NCBI GenBank assembly: GCA_029582155.1
Contig: CM055896.1
Span: forward strand, 31,940,109 to 32,004,108
Reading direction: 5' to 3'
From: Panopea generosa
Taxonomy: Eukaryota; Mollusca; Bivalvia; Adapedonta; Hiatellidae
Length of the DNA stretch: 64,000 nucleotides
This document shows, in pieces, positions 1 to 10,867 of this stretch. The notes under the pieces were generated by a model. The model ran no database searches. It was not told the origin of the DNA and saw nothing but the letters and a program-made list of their open reading frames with translations. The position numbers and the translations under genes were made by a program. How positions within the stretch are numbered: position 1 is the first letter of the stretch; each line of letters starts with the position of its first letter.

Positions 1-240
1 CTATTCCCAATATATCATGCTTATATATACTCACTGACCCCGTATTGCCAAAATAATATATATTTTAACATGCCAAAAGGTATTTTCTAACTTGGGCTAT
101 GCGCCTAGGTTAGACTATAATAGATTTTTTGTTTAAAATTGCAAATTTAGTGACGTATTGAATATGTTACGTGATGTTCTTGTTTCGTTTTACGATATTC
201 AACGTAAAAACTAATCATCACCGCAGCCTTCTCCGCCTCC
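1..240 (+). repeat. Dispersed intronic repeat R1, copy at window start
   Basis: This stretch shares word order with 16186-16640 and 35912-36335, and with a short piece at 30676-30745. The shared landmarks are the words CATGCTTATATATACTCACTG, ACCCCGTATTG, a TTGGGCTA..CGCCTA..TTAG core and a GTGA(C/T)G(T/C)ATTGAA-like word. The copies at 16.2 and 35.9 kb each lie 1.1-1.3 kb upstream of an EGF-type exon, so R1 is probably an ancestral intron segment copied with the exons rather than a transposon. No gene is seen in this copy. Confidence 0.6.
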
Positions 241-567
241 ATGTTTTAAAATAGTTGTTACTCACTTAAATATAGAAGTTACACAATTGAATATAGAAGT
301 CAAACACTTAGATATAGAACTCACATTGATATTAATTCATTTACTATTATATTACTTGTCGTGATAGAGTGTGTGTGTTGTTGTTCTCATTGTATTTTGA
401 GAATGCAAATAAAAAAAAACAGATATACTTGCCACAAACAAACATTTGTTAAACTTTACCTCCTTCTAGATTGATGTAGCGATAATTTTCGCTAGAAAGG
501 TATGACAATATTGTATCAGTTGTTACTTGTGTGTCATATAAGGAAGCCTTTACACTTACACACCATA

Positions 568-631
568 ATGTATAAAACAAACGTTTTAATTTTCACCCTG
601 CTTATACTATGGTTTCTGTTTCAATCTACGT
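568..631 (+). CDS. Leader (signal peptide) exon, open; candidate first exon of the main receptor
   Basis: The ATG at 568 opens a 64-base exon of 21 codons plus one base, ending at a strong donor T|GTAAGT. The peptide starts MYKTNVLIF and is then a run of L, I, F and W ending FQST, a typical secretory signal peptide core. It ends in phase 1, as every cassette exon of the main locus requires. The 58818 copy differs at a few residues, starting MDTT. It is the only open leader upstream of the 17.3-41.4 kb exons, so I infer it can head that gene across a ~16.7 kb intron. Transcript evidence would be needed to confirm the join. Confidence 0.72.
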
Positions 632-1682
632 GTAAGTATACTCTTTTTGTTATGTTCAATGTTTTATATTAAATGATCGTTTGAAGAAAATGCATACAAA
701 ACATAAGGATAATAAGTGTTATGTTCACCGTATTTCATTAAAAAATATGCTCTTCATCGGGTAAATAACACAGAATTATCAAAAGCATAATTATCATAAT
801 GTTGGTATACCTGAAGGCAATACTTTTTATATACGGTTTCAAAAATGTTGTCATATTAGCCACTCCAAGAGAAGACCCGCTCAAGATAGGGATGGGGGTG
901 GGGGGCATTTAGTTAGGGAAGTAGTATATAAGTAGTATATACTATTCGAAATCGTCAGTGACATACACAAAAACACAAGGATGCTTAACATGTTAAGTAT
1001 ATCAACCTCTATGAATATATTAATATTTTAAATGATAGCAAAATAAGTTCACTAGTGGATTCAGAGGAAGATAGACATTCTATCACTCCACAAACATCCA
1101 CCACTCACCACTGAATGTTTTAAACATCACTTATACTATTTTGTTTGAACAATAACGCCTTAATAATGATAATGATAAAAGGCAAATACTGGTGAAGAAC
1201 TACTTAGTAGAATATGTACTAGACTGTGAAAATGGCCATATTCCCTCGCCACCATGGACCTCACAACTGTAATGATTATAAGAACATTTAATTTAACTGA
1301 TTTAAACAAAGCTTGAACGTACATGCCAAAACCGATGCACGTTGTGATGTATTTTAACTATTTAAATGTGTAAATGAGTTGATACATACATAATTTACGC
1401 ATAAGTTATTTTTATAGAAAAAATGAATACAATAAACCAATTTCTGTAACCTCGAATAGTTTATTATATATATATATATATATACGACCGACGTTATTGT
1501 AAATCGCTCAAGCAGACTACAAATTGAGTGCGTTCTGTTGCATTAGGTTTTAACGAACTTAAGGAATGAATACAAAAGAAGATTCTACACAAAGATTACT
1601 TACAAAGCACGAAATAGTAGGAAAGTTAGAAAACGACAACATGTTAGAAATTAATTTTACATAGTATTTAAGAATATGATTA

Positions 1683-1850
1683 TGAGGGTGGTAGTGCTGT
1701 AGTGTTTGTTAATCTCGATAGAGACCACGGGTTCAATCCCAAACTCGATCTGATAGAATCTAAAAAAAAAACGTTCAGTACTGGTTTAAGCAATAAATCG
1801 GACTCGAGAGCGATTCATATAAACTCTGAGCTTCTTCATAATCAAACCAA
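1683..1850 (+). mobile_element. SINE family C, full-length-like copy inside the duplication
   Basis: The head is tRNA-like, with GGTAGTGC..AGTG as an A-box-like part and the B-box-like word GGGTTCAATCCCA. The body then reads CAGTACTGG, GGACTCGAGAGCGATTCATAT and CTCTGAGCTTC. The same body recurs at 59942-60100 (the duplicate), 3178-3325, 5218-5368, 6028-6165, 15112-15265, 23318-23455, 41790-41945 and 49940-50090 on both strands. The insertion predates the segmental duplication, because both block copies carry it. Confidence 0.75.
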
Positions 1851-2699
1851 AATTCACCACAGTAACTAGAAGATGAGGACATTCATGTACTTACATTCTA
1901 TTAATAAAGTTTGGTAGCATAAGAATCAAAGTTCGCCTGTTTTAGGTTACATGTACTCAATAGCACATAGAGAGTGAATAATCATTTATTATATATGATT
2001 CATCATCGCCAAAATAGTTATTTTCGCTTATTCCTCAATTTTCACCTTACCTATACCAAACATTTTATTTTCTTAAAACAGAACTACCAAGTGATCTATT
2101 TCATTTGTGCTCGGTACAAGTTATCATATCAATTATCATTTATTTTATGGTGCACGAGTGTAATACACCCATGACATGTTGAGACGTTACATCATAACAC
2201 GATTACGGAAACAAATATGTCGGACTGTTTCTTGCTTCTTATAGATATAATATGTTAAATAAATGGTAAATGTACTGTTATTCTGAATTATGATATAAAA
2301 TGAATCTTACAATCGGTCTTGTTTGTTATCTAATTTATTAAACACGTTACACGTGAACCTCGCTTAATATAATATGTTTTGCCAATTCGTTTAATCAATT
2401 CAATTATAAATGAGCACTCAGGTAAGATCCTCGATATATTTTGCAATTATCAACTGCTGTGTTAGAGTTTACATTCAATTTGGTTTGTTGTGTCTTGATT
2501 GTTAAATAAACGAACTATAGTAGGTGTTAATACACTGAACGATAAAGCAAATCAATCGCACAAGGATCAATGATTGTAATTAGAAAAACACTTCCTGTTT
2601 GATCATTATGCCACAAGAAATATACTATTAAAACAGTGCTGGATTTGTTAGTGGAGTAACAAAGAGAAAAAAGAAGCTATACACGTATTAAATACAACA

Positions 2700-2769
2700 A
2701 TGGACGGGAAAATGATAGTGTAAGTCTATACCTTGTTTACAATGTTAGTCCTCAAGACTCGTTATACAC
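2700..2769 (+). pseudogene. Second leader exon of the duplicated block, broken by a nonsense codon
   Basis: A 70-base exon from the ATG at 2700 to a donor C|GTAAGT, phase 1. It reads MDGKMIV and then TAA. The duplicate at 60955 has TTA at that point and is open to the donor. A single T-to-A change therefore explains the break, while the donor and upstream sequence are kept. A transcript from this leader would give only a seven-residue peptide. Confidence 0.75.
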
Positions 2770-2920
2770 GTAAGTGCATTTTTAAATTGATCTAACTAGT
2801 GTACTGTACGAGTTTTATTAAAATATGCCGCATTCAATATAGCTGTCTGATCTTTTGTCCATAATTCGTGTACTAAAAAAATAGAAAAAGACAGATCAGA
2901 TAAAAACTGAATAATTCATT

Positions 2921-2951
2921 AACGCTTATCTACTCTTAGCTGATAAGCGTT
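2921..2951. repeat. Small perfect hairpin at the duplication edge
   Basis: AACGCTTATC at 2921-2930 pairs with GATAAGCGTT at 2942-2951 around an 11-base loop. It lies about ten bases past the point where similarity to the second block copy ends, so it may mark the breakpoint. A 10-base stem is not rare in AT-rich DNA, so the link is weak. Confidence 0.5.
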
Positions 2952-3177
2952 TTATGTGTATAAGATATGTTAGCTGCGGTAGTAGTCCCTGACAGAGATG
3001 GGCTTATTATAATGTGAATGTCTGCTGTGCATTACATTGTAACTTTCGCATGATATGAATTAATATAAAGTGGAATTAGAAGTTAAAGCAAGGAATAACT
3101 CCGAATTACTTAATACACAAGCGCAAATCGACATTAGTATGTACTGCGTTTTTTAGTTTGTGCTAATTTATTGTGAA

Positions 3178-3325
3178 AAAAGCTTAGAGATGATAAAAAA
3201 CGCTCTCAAGTCTGCTTCAAGGTCAGAGCCATTACTGAGTGTTTTGGAGACATTGTTCAATGCTGAGGATCGAACTTACGGCCAGCACACAATCGCCTGC
3301 ACTGCCACCCCGCTTATAGCACACA
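3178..3325 (-). mobile_element. SINE family C, diverged copy, reverse orientation
   Basis: Read on the minus strand it carries the family C landmarks: a B-box-like TTCGATCC, the CAGTA stretch, and the ACTTGAGAGCG..CTCTAAGCTT end. It explains the short open frame at 3160-3351, which I do not treat as a gene. Confidence 0.6.
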
Positions 3326-4396
3326 CATCTGCTTTCTCTGTTTTGTTGTGAACAGGTCGTAACCAAACTTACTTTTTAATTTGCTTTCGTCTTGCACTTA
3401 GTCTACTTTAAATAAATTTCCTGGATGTGAATGATTGTGCATGTGATATATAAGTGTCGTATAATCTCAAGGTGCCATATCTGTATCTGATGATGACTTA
3501 ACTCAATATAAACTATCACATTATAATATATTTATTGTACTCCAATATGTCCTCAATTTCAAAGGCATCCCCATCGTTGTGATTAGAATTGTTAAATTCC
3601 AACAATTCCTCAAACTGTCTATTGCATTTTCTCTTCTCCAGGCATTCCGTTAGCCAACAGTTATTTGATGTATTTCATTATCAATGTATTCATGTAACTA
3701 TTTTCAAAGTGAATTGTATAGACATCCAGGAGATAACCGTATTTATATATAAAGTGGCGCTTGTTGTAAATACCTCATACGATCCTCAACTAATTCTGCA
3801 ACGTTTTTTACATTTTCGTAGTCTGAAATATAGTTTTATTTAGTTGTCTACACTTAAAAATAAAAATGTAAACAATTCGCTCGTTTGCAGGAATAATCAT
3901 TGTAATGATTCCTCACAGTCCAAATAATAATTTGCATGTGTCACTATTACATCAATTTTAACCGAAACTAACCTGTCATTTTCTTTAATCAGCGTTATCA
4001 AGACATTTATTTCATTTATCCACCGGACGTATTAATATTAAATAATATTTAAGAGTTTAGTTGTGTTTTGTTTACATATTCTTGAGTCTTGGGTATGCCC
4101 CGAACGAGTATTTATATCTGTTTATTTTATAATCATCAATTTCATTGGCGTATTTTGTTTGCAGTGGCTCGCTGCGTCTTGAGATTTCACAAAAACGTAT
4201 CGTTATAATAGTCCCCACATACATGTGTAAATACACACAACGCTTAAAGCAAACACACACGCGTCAGAGAACGCAATCACGAATTTTACATTCTATATGA
4301 TCAATATACCACACGAAATTTAAATGTATTAAAGCAGTGTCGTATTTGTTAATTGTGTGGGAAAAGAAAGAAGCTGCACATCTATTAAATACTGCA
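3326..4396. other. No gene seen
   Basis: AT-rich sequence with no exon-like cysteine or lectin pattern on either strand and no clear repeat. Short open frames at 3589-3843 (+) and 4072-4260 (-) lack family features and look like chance. From about 4310 the sequence begins to resemble the upstream flank of the 2700 leader. Confidence 0.6.
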
Positions 4397-4454
4397 ATGG
4401 ACGAAACAATTATAGTGTTTATTTCGACCGTTGTTATAATGTAGATTCATGAAG
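4397..4454 (+). pseudogene. Third, older leader exon, broken
   Basis: The flank (..TAAAGCAGTG..TATTTGTTA.. AGAAGCTGCACAT.TATTAAATAC) matches the flank of the leaders at 2700 and 60955, and the exon starts ATGGACGAAAC like them. The frame reads MDETIIVFISTVVIM and then TAG at 4442-4444, with a possible donor GAAG|GTCGCT after 4454 that would keep phase 1. It is more diverged than the recent duplicates, so it is probably an older leader duplication. Confidence 0.55.
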
Positions 4455-5217
4455 GTCGCTATACCTTTTTGCATTCTTTACGTTAAACACGTTTACACGA
4501 ATTAAACAAGTGTATTTTATCATTATTGACGTTTAAGGTCGCATGTAATAGTAAATTGTAATAAAATATTTTCGTGTGCCTTCTCAAATAGATATTTATA
4601 ATTGATGTATATGAGATTTTCATTTAAATATAATGATAATTATTATGCATTAAGTTGAACATATGCACTCATTCGTGTGCTAGTGTTTCCTGACCAAAAT
4701 ATAAAGTCATAAAATATGCAATTGCCTGTTATAGGGGGAGACAAGAACAATTAACCATATGCTTCTTTTTTCCCTGTTTATTAAACCTTTCTCTGTCTTT
4801 CTCACTCTCTCTATCTATTTTATCATATCTCATCGTTTCTTTCTCTAACTTAATCACCTACACTATAATTGTTAGTATTAGCATAAACATGCTATTTGTT
4901 ATGTTATACACTATACAGTTTGTCAGATCGATAGTATTCTCTGTCAAAGATTGGTTTACGATTATGAACGCGCGTTGATACTTGAGCGTTCACCATAGAG
5001 CCGATCCTTCGTACTTCCAGTTAGCTTAAATAGTACACTCATGCTTTAAGTACAAATGTCAAATTTCACTATAACTTCTCTTGTGTTGATATGAATTTTT
5101 CTTTCATCAGACGATATAAGATTTTTTCGCAACGAAGAACACTGAATGATATACACGCACAAGCGACATTAGCATTGTGCTTTTTTTTTAAATGTCTTCA
5201 AATGTATATTTAGCATG
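4455..5217. other. No gene seen
   Basis: Non-coding AT-rich sequence with a short pyrimidine-rich stretch near 4765-4830. I found no conserved domain or repeat structure. Confidence 0.5.
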
Positions 5218-5368
5218 AGTTCATGAAAAGCTCAGAGCATATATGTGCCGCTCTCAATACCGCTTCCTGGATAGAACCAGTACAGAGTTATGTTTTAGAT
5301 GTTGCTGGTCGATCTGGGGATCAAACCCTCATCAGCGTCCACTACTTTATCCACTAGACTACCGCCCC
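5218..5368 (-). mobile_element. SINE family C, reverse orientation
   Basis: On the minus strand the head reads GGGCGGTAGTCTAGTGGATAA with a B-box-like GGTTTGATCCCC, followed by the GTACTGGTTCTA body and GAGAGCGGCAC end. It matches 15112-15265 closely in layout. Confidence 0.72.
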
Positions 5369-5469
5369 TGTCATTGTTCGCATATATCCAGTGTTTTTAA
5401 CACTGATTTCTGACTTTTTGATTCAAAGCTGGTTAGCTTTTATTCGGAGTACGCATTTACTAGGCTAAG

Positions 5470-5760
5470 CCTGGTCCAATTAGCTCAGACGATAGCGTAT
5501 CGGACTATCAATCTAAGGGTCGGGAATTCGAACCCCCGCCCAGTCACTGTCTCTGTGATTATTCATGTATGACTTTCGTGTCTCATTATTATTCGTCTCT
5601 CATTTCGGATTCAAGTGGGAATGTTATCAGTAACTTGCGGAGATGGGTTTGCTCGAAGGCTGATTAACTTCCAACGATCCCGTTTAAGAGTGGCTATGTT
5701 AACTGGTCGTCAGTTAGCCCTAAACGCATACACAATTACGATAAAGGTTAAAAAACAAAA
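5470..5760 (+). mobile_element. SINE family B
   Basis: A tRNA-like head (TTAGCTCAGACGATAGCG with GGAATTCGAACCC) is followed by a body with CACTGTCTCTGTGAT, GTGTCTCATTAT.ATTCGTCTCTCA, ACTTGCGGAGATGGG and TTAACTGGTCGTCAGTTAGCCCT. The same order of words recurs at 12229-12545 and, 3' part only, at 12955-13050. The 96-codon open frame at 5615-5905 lies mostly inside it and is not a gene. Confidence 0.75.
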
Positions 5761-6027
5761 CACATTCACTAACGTTATGTCAGTATGTTCTTTATTTCGT
5801 TTAATATTAAACATTTTTATTGACATTATATCATTTCACTTTAACTTTCCTTTTCCTCCTCTAATATTAAAGATTTACACAGTGGTCTTAAATATCGAAA
5901 AATGAAAGTCGTAAACCAAACAAACTTCTAATTACAGTATATGTTTACTTTGCACCTCTGTGCTGTTCTAAAGAAGTAGGCAAAATAAGATAACTAGTTT
6001 AAATTATGTTTATCTATATCAGCTGTT

Positions 6028-6165
6028 ACAATAGTTTCAACCAGAGGTTTTGGGTTTGATCCAACGCCCGATCCGATGACATTTCGAAAACAACACTCAG
6101 TATAGGTTCTACACTGGCACGGACTCGAAATGGGGTATTGTAAGCGATGAGCTTACTTAAAAAAA
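6028..6165 (+). mobile_element. SINE family C, 5'-truncated
   Basis: It begins inside the head at AGAGGTTTTGGGTTTGATCC and continues through CACTCAGTATAGGTTCTACACTGG and GGACTCGAAAT to GAGCTTACTT. The 5' part is missing. Confidence 0.6.
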
Positions 6166-6189
6166 TCAGTCGTAGCTATATAGTTGTAT

Positions 6190-6510
6190 AGTTGTATATA
6201 GTTGTATGGTGATTAGCGTCGTTTTTAGCAATACTTCAGTTATATTTGGACGGTATCTACTGGATACAGTATTCATATCGCTGCCAAATTGAAGTATCAT
6301 GCTCCAGACACATGGTATGATACCCTACCCAGTCACATTATACTGACACTTGGCCGACTAGACCTAGAACTATCCTATAAATGCTGAGCGCTAAGCTAGA
6401 ATACTTCTAGTGTCATTTTCCAAGTCTTTGCTTTGACCCGGCCCGTGATTGAACCCACGACATTCGACATACCAGGCTGATGCTCTACCTCTACACCATC
6501 GCTGCGGTTG
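6190..6510 (-). mobile_element. SINE family A, full-length-like
   Basis: Read on the minus strand it has a tRNA-like head (GATGGTGTAGAGGTAGAGCATC with GTGGGTTCAATCAC) and then a long body with CTAGGTCTAGTCGGCC, GTGTCAGTATAATGTGACTG, CATGTGTCTGGAGCATGATAC and CGCTAATCACCATACAAC. The other copy is at 10868-11185 on the + strand. The shared body outside the tRNA part shows that the two are one SINE family. Confidence 0.82.
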
Positions 6511-7554
6511 ACTAATTAGTGAACTAAACTAAATACGTTTGTATTATACTGTGACAGACAAAATTGCGTCATTAGTTTCACTGGTGTATCAGATCGAGTG
6601 TGTATTTTAACTTTCAGTTACTCTAAGTAGGGTGTTGCATTTCAAGTACGTATTGTCGTCTTACCTTTCTACCGAATATCGCTAATACTTAAAGGCCTAC
6701 CATTGAAGTATTTTGTGACACGTAGTTATAAAGAAGTTGATAAAAGCATTTATTTAAGTGTAATAACAGCAAACATAATACACTGGTTATGTCAGCTAGC
6801 TATATATTTGATTAATTTTAAAGTCAATATCCAAAAGGTATGCAATGAAGGTATAACGGAAAAACGTTAAAACGTTTATAGTTACAAATAATAAATTTAC
6901 AGCGATACACTAGTATTATAATGGAGGATTTACTAATGCCTGTATATAACATCAAGGACCATATATATAAAGTGTTTTGTTATAAACTTTTGCATGCCAG
7001 CAATGTATTAATTTGAAAACAAAACTTATGCTAATATTAATAGGCATGTCTATCATGACATAAAACAATATTAAATATTTCAAACGTCGAAACCAATGCA
7101 ATTATTGACGCGCGATTCTGACAACAATTGTCAAAACAATCATACAACTTTTTATCAATTATGACTACAGTCTGTCCTAAATACGAACTATTAGATCTGT
7201 ATGTGAATATATGCAACAATTTTCAATTTGCTTAACAGTATGACACTCTTTTTAGCACAAAACAAGCAACTCTTCATTGTGGGCTATGTTGTCCTCGATA
7301 ATTATAACAGTAACTACAAAACATCATGGTTCTAGAACGTTTACACATTTCTCAAATGTCAGGAGAACTCCCATTTCATGCCCGCTCTACAGGCATTGAA
7401 TCTAACATTTAATAAACGTTTAGAGAACGTGTATTTGCTATTTTACTTTCGACTTGGTATTGTTCTAAATCCCACTTGCATAGCTTAGACTAGAGCAAAC
7501 AACTGACATAGAAGAATTGGCTTTATTCGTTTTAAAGGCGTTTCTTCGAGTAAG
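6511..7554. other. No gene seen
   Basis: AT-rich non-coding DNA. The 60-codon minus-strand frame at 7037-7219 has no recognisable pattern. It ends where the tandem array beside the Mutator-like element begins. Confidence 0.5.
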
Positions 7555-8860
7555 TTCTAGCGCGGAGATTTTTTTTAAATTTTGCACACAAGTACTTTGA
7601 AATAAGACAAGTTTAAAACACTAAAAAAAAATATAGGTCACCATGCTTGTTTTTTTTTGCTATGACTATTTTTAAACAACACCGTTTTACCTTTTTTAAA
7701 GAAAAAACAGCAAATGGGTGTAAGTTATAAATCTTGTTTAATTTACTAACAAAGTGATATATTTCAACAAAATAAGTGTTGTCACTCATGTAACAAAAGA
7801 TAAAGTATCTAAAACAGAAATAGTCATGATGCTATTTTGAGTTTCACATTTCATACAGTGATTTTCATAAATTTCTACGATTATAGAATTGGCCGTTAAC
7901 GATGTATTTTTACACTAATTTAAAAATAAAAAAAGTTCTAACGCGGAGAATTTTTTCATTCTTTCTACAAAGAGGCACCATAACAAACTATATCAGAAAA
8001 TAAAATAAAAAATATAGGTCACCATGCTTTTTACTGAGTTACAGTGCTAAATGTTACCTCCCTTTTCATAAAATGGCCGTAAACGATGCATTTTGACACT
8101 AATTCAATAATAAAAAAAGTTCTAATGCAGAGAATTGTTTCATTCTTTCTACAAAGAGGCACTATAACAAACTATATCAGAAAATAAAATAAAAAATAGA
8201 TGTCCCAATGCTTGTTACTAAGTTACAGAGCTAAATGTTACCTCCCTTTTTCATAAAATGGCCATAAACGATGCATTTTGACACTAATTCAATAATAAAA
8301 AAATGTTCTAATACAGATAATTGTTTCATTCTTTCTACAAAGAGGCACTATAACAAACTATGTCAGAAAATAAAATAAAAAACATATGATGCCTCACTTG
8401 TTACTAAGTTACATTGCTAAATGTTACCTCCTTTTTTCATAAAATGGCCGCAAACGATGCATTTTTACACTAATTCAATAATAAAAAAAATTGTAACGCG
8501 GAGAATTGTTTCATTCTTTCTACAAAGAGGCACTTTTACAAACTATATCAGAAAATAAAATAAAAAATTGATGTCCCCATGCTTGTTACTAAGTTACAGA
8601 GCTAAATGTTACCTCCCTTTTCATAAAATGGCTGTAAACGAGCATTCTGACACTAATTCAATAATAAAAAAAGTTCTAATGGGGAGAATTGTTTCATTCT
8701 TTCTACAAAGAGGCACTATAACAAACCATATCAGAAAATAAGATAAAAAATACATGTCATCTTGCTTGTTACTAAGTTACATTGCTAAATGTTACCTCCC
8801 CTTTTCATAAAATGGCCACAAAACTGTGACAATGAATTTTTACACTAATTCAATAATGAT
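7555..8860. repeat. ~184 bp tandem array bordering the Mutator-like element
   Basis: The word CATTCTTTCTACAAAGAGGC recurs at about 7957, 8141, 8327, 8511 and 8695, giving a period of 184-186 bases. Each unit holds TTCTAA(C/T)G..GAGAATT, AACTATATCAGAAAATAA, GCTTGTTACTAAGTTACA, AAATGTTACCTCC and CATAAAATGGCC..AAACGATGCATT. A longer diverged first unit begins near 7555. The array stops 60-70 bases before the end of the coding part of the minus-strand element at 8924, so it is probably its 3' subterminal repeat zone. Confidence 0.88.
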
Positions 8861-8923
8861 CTTTCATTACAATTTTGATGTTACAAGTATTTTCCAGTCA
8901 TTTTAATAACTGAGTAAATGTGG

Positions 8924-9811
8924 TTAATCCTTTCGGAGATAACTGACTACACTTTCAATAATACGCTTCATGTTTGTAACACTAGGCTTCCCATTTTGCA
9001 GTTTCTCCTTAAAAAGTTGAGACAATCCTTCCATACCATTGCGCGTTATAGCCAAATTAAGGTACTGTAGGCAGAGCCAACTACTTGCAATTTTTTTAAC
9101 CATGACACCGGATATTACTTTGTCGTTTAGGAAACAGTCCATTGTAGAAATATTATAGTCACAATCTTTGTTATGTTTGTAAACACTTATAGAGTAAGTT
9201 GTCAGTTTACTATGGGTGAGTAATATATCATAAGTTATACTGGAATGTTGAACCAATAATTGGAGACTTTGAACATCTGCCAACGCGTCCTGTGCAGCAT
9301 AACTTGTATTAAGGAATGTTGACACTAAGTACTCTTGTTTGTAACTTTCAAGTTCTGGATGCAGGGTTTTTATATAAAGGTAATGTATCAATAGACCCCA
9401 TCACTATTTCCTGAAAAGCATTTAGGAGTTTACAAATTTCAAAAGCTCTGATTAATCTTGGTAAATCAAATTTCCAAAAATTATGGCCAATCAGAATGCA
9501 CTTTCCTATGCTCTGTAACCAAGCCAAAAACAACTGAAGGGCACACTGTAAACTTTCACTTCTGACTATTTGACCTTTGTGAAACATTTTACCACCTTGC
9601 ACTGTTAACCCTGTAATGTCTGACGCAGTAGAAGAAATAGGTTGAGATGGCATAATATATTGATAAAAATGTTCATTGCCACATACAGCAGCAAACTGAG
9701 TAATATCACAACTTTTGTGAAGAGATGTTGTCTCAATATCACAGTAAACCTTTTGTTGCGCTTCATCACCAGCAACCTTTTGGGGTGGTGGTGATATTAC
9801 AGGGGTTGGTA
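8924..9811 (-). pseudogene. DEDDh-type exonuclease domain at the C-terminus of the Mutator-like element
   Basis: Minus-strand frames read YCDIETTSL (exonuclease motif I, D at about 9740 and E at about 9734), then DITQFAAVC, a TGLTVQGGK segment, ILIGHNFWKFDLPRLI (motif II, HN..(K)FD) and, after a frame change near 9370, TSYAAQDALADVQSLQ (motif III). DnaQ/TREX-like DEDDh enzymes have His four residues before the last Asp, while this copy has Gln at about 9291. A helical ~100-residue tail follows to 8924. It could be a captured host exonuclease or part of an autonomous element lineage. The continuity of strand, spacing and linker argues that it belongs to the transposase gene. Confidence 0.75.
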
Positions 9812-10803
9812 TTTCTGTTACATCACAAATATGACTGGCAGCCACACCCGACATGTAAGAGATGCCTTCTCTAAGCTCATTCTGAGAAATAATATTTTTG
9901 TTTTTAAGTTTCTTTTCAAGCTTCCTTTTCTTGAATGTTCTTGTATTTTCAAACTGTAATCTCTTCACCCGTGTATTGTCCCTTTTCTTTGCCAATTTAG
10001 CATAAAATTTTCCAGGAGAAATTCCAGTTTCTACATTTACACGGTTAACATATGAATGTCCAGCATTTTTTGGGCCACCGCACAATTTAGTTTATTTTTT
10101 AAACTATTGGAAGCAGAATAGTGTCATCTCTTGGGGGCTTTTGAGGCTATCATGTTATTAAAAGATTCTACATCCTTAGTAGACGCTACAGGAGCAATCT
10201 TATCAACATTTGATACAAGTCTTTCAAACACATGGTTCAAGTCTTTCCGCAGTTCTGCACCAATGAGGTCTTTACCATATGGTGTTGAACTATGCTTGTA
10301 GCTATCCGGATTACTATGGTAACCACACCAACTGTCACAGGAATCATGTTCGCCAAATGAATGCGGAACAATTTGATTGATAGCTTTTGCAAGTCCATCA
10401 GGATTCCCCTTATTCTGCATTACAGAATAACTGAAACATTTCTGAAACCACTGTATAACCTTGGTTGTTAAACACTTACGTTTCTTCTGCAAACTATACA
10501 GACTGTTACCGATATGTTTTTTAGTGTGATTGACATCTGACCATTTAGCTATTGGATGAGCTACTACCTTATTTATCTTAGCCAAAGTGGTTGCATCATC
10601 GTCCATTATCATTACACCATCTTGAACATTTTTTTATTCTATTTCCTGCACTAAGCTACTTCCAACATCAGGCTCCATAGCCTTACATGGTACCAACACC
10701 TGATTTACTGTCGTAGCATCGTCCTGAACCACGCTTTTGCCAGCCCATATCATATTTGAATTGGCCCGATATTGGTGTACTAGTACTTGGCTGACTTTCA
10801 TCA
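9812..10803 (-). pseudogene. Mutator-like transposase, exon 3, catalytic region with deletion and stops
   Basis: The acceptor TTTTCAG before 10803 leads, in the phase left by exon 2, to DESQPSTSTP, YDMGWQKRGSGR and a stop at about 10688. There the text jumps to a frame reading KAMEPDVGSSLVQ, so a segment, probably the cysteine-rich part between these blocks, has been lost. Then follow a TAA near 10634, DDDATTLAKIN, SDVNHTKKHIGNSLY, IVPHSFGEHDSCDSWCGYH, YKHSSTPYGKDL and SKAPKR, then TGA. A short homopolymer frame change near 10078 brings in NAGHSYVNRV and a basic stretch. The acidic residues in these blocks are candidate DDE residues, which cannot be assigned without an alignment. Confidence 0.75.
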
Positions 10804-10867
10804 CTGAAAATTCAGGAAAGTTTATTTTAGATAAGGAAGTAAATGGCAATGTACATTAACAAAACAA

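Larger units (their letters stand above)
335..2911 (+). repeat. 2.58 kb segmental duplication, copy 1
   Basis: Nearly every line of this block recurs in the same order and orientation at 58586-61167, including promoter, leader exon, intron, an embedded SINE, a TA microsatellite and a second leader exon. By eye the copies agree at most positions, with scattered substitutions and short indels. Similarity begins near TATTACTTG(T/C)CGTG and stops just after AAAAACTGAATA, where this copy continues into a small hairpin and the other into a TA run. The block carries 5' ends of the receptor family and no exons of the body. Confidence 0.93.

Noticed and set aside
1974-2174. 66-codon frame also present at 60227-60427
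   Set aside because: Its conservation is explained by the whole-block duplication; it lies inside an intron-like region with no codon-level constraint visible.
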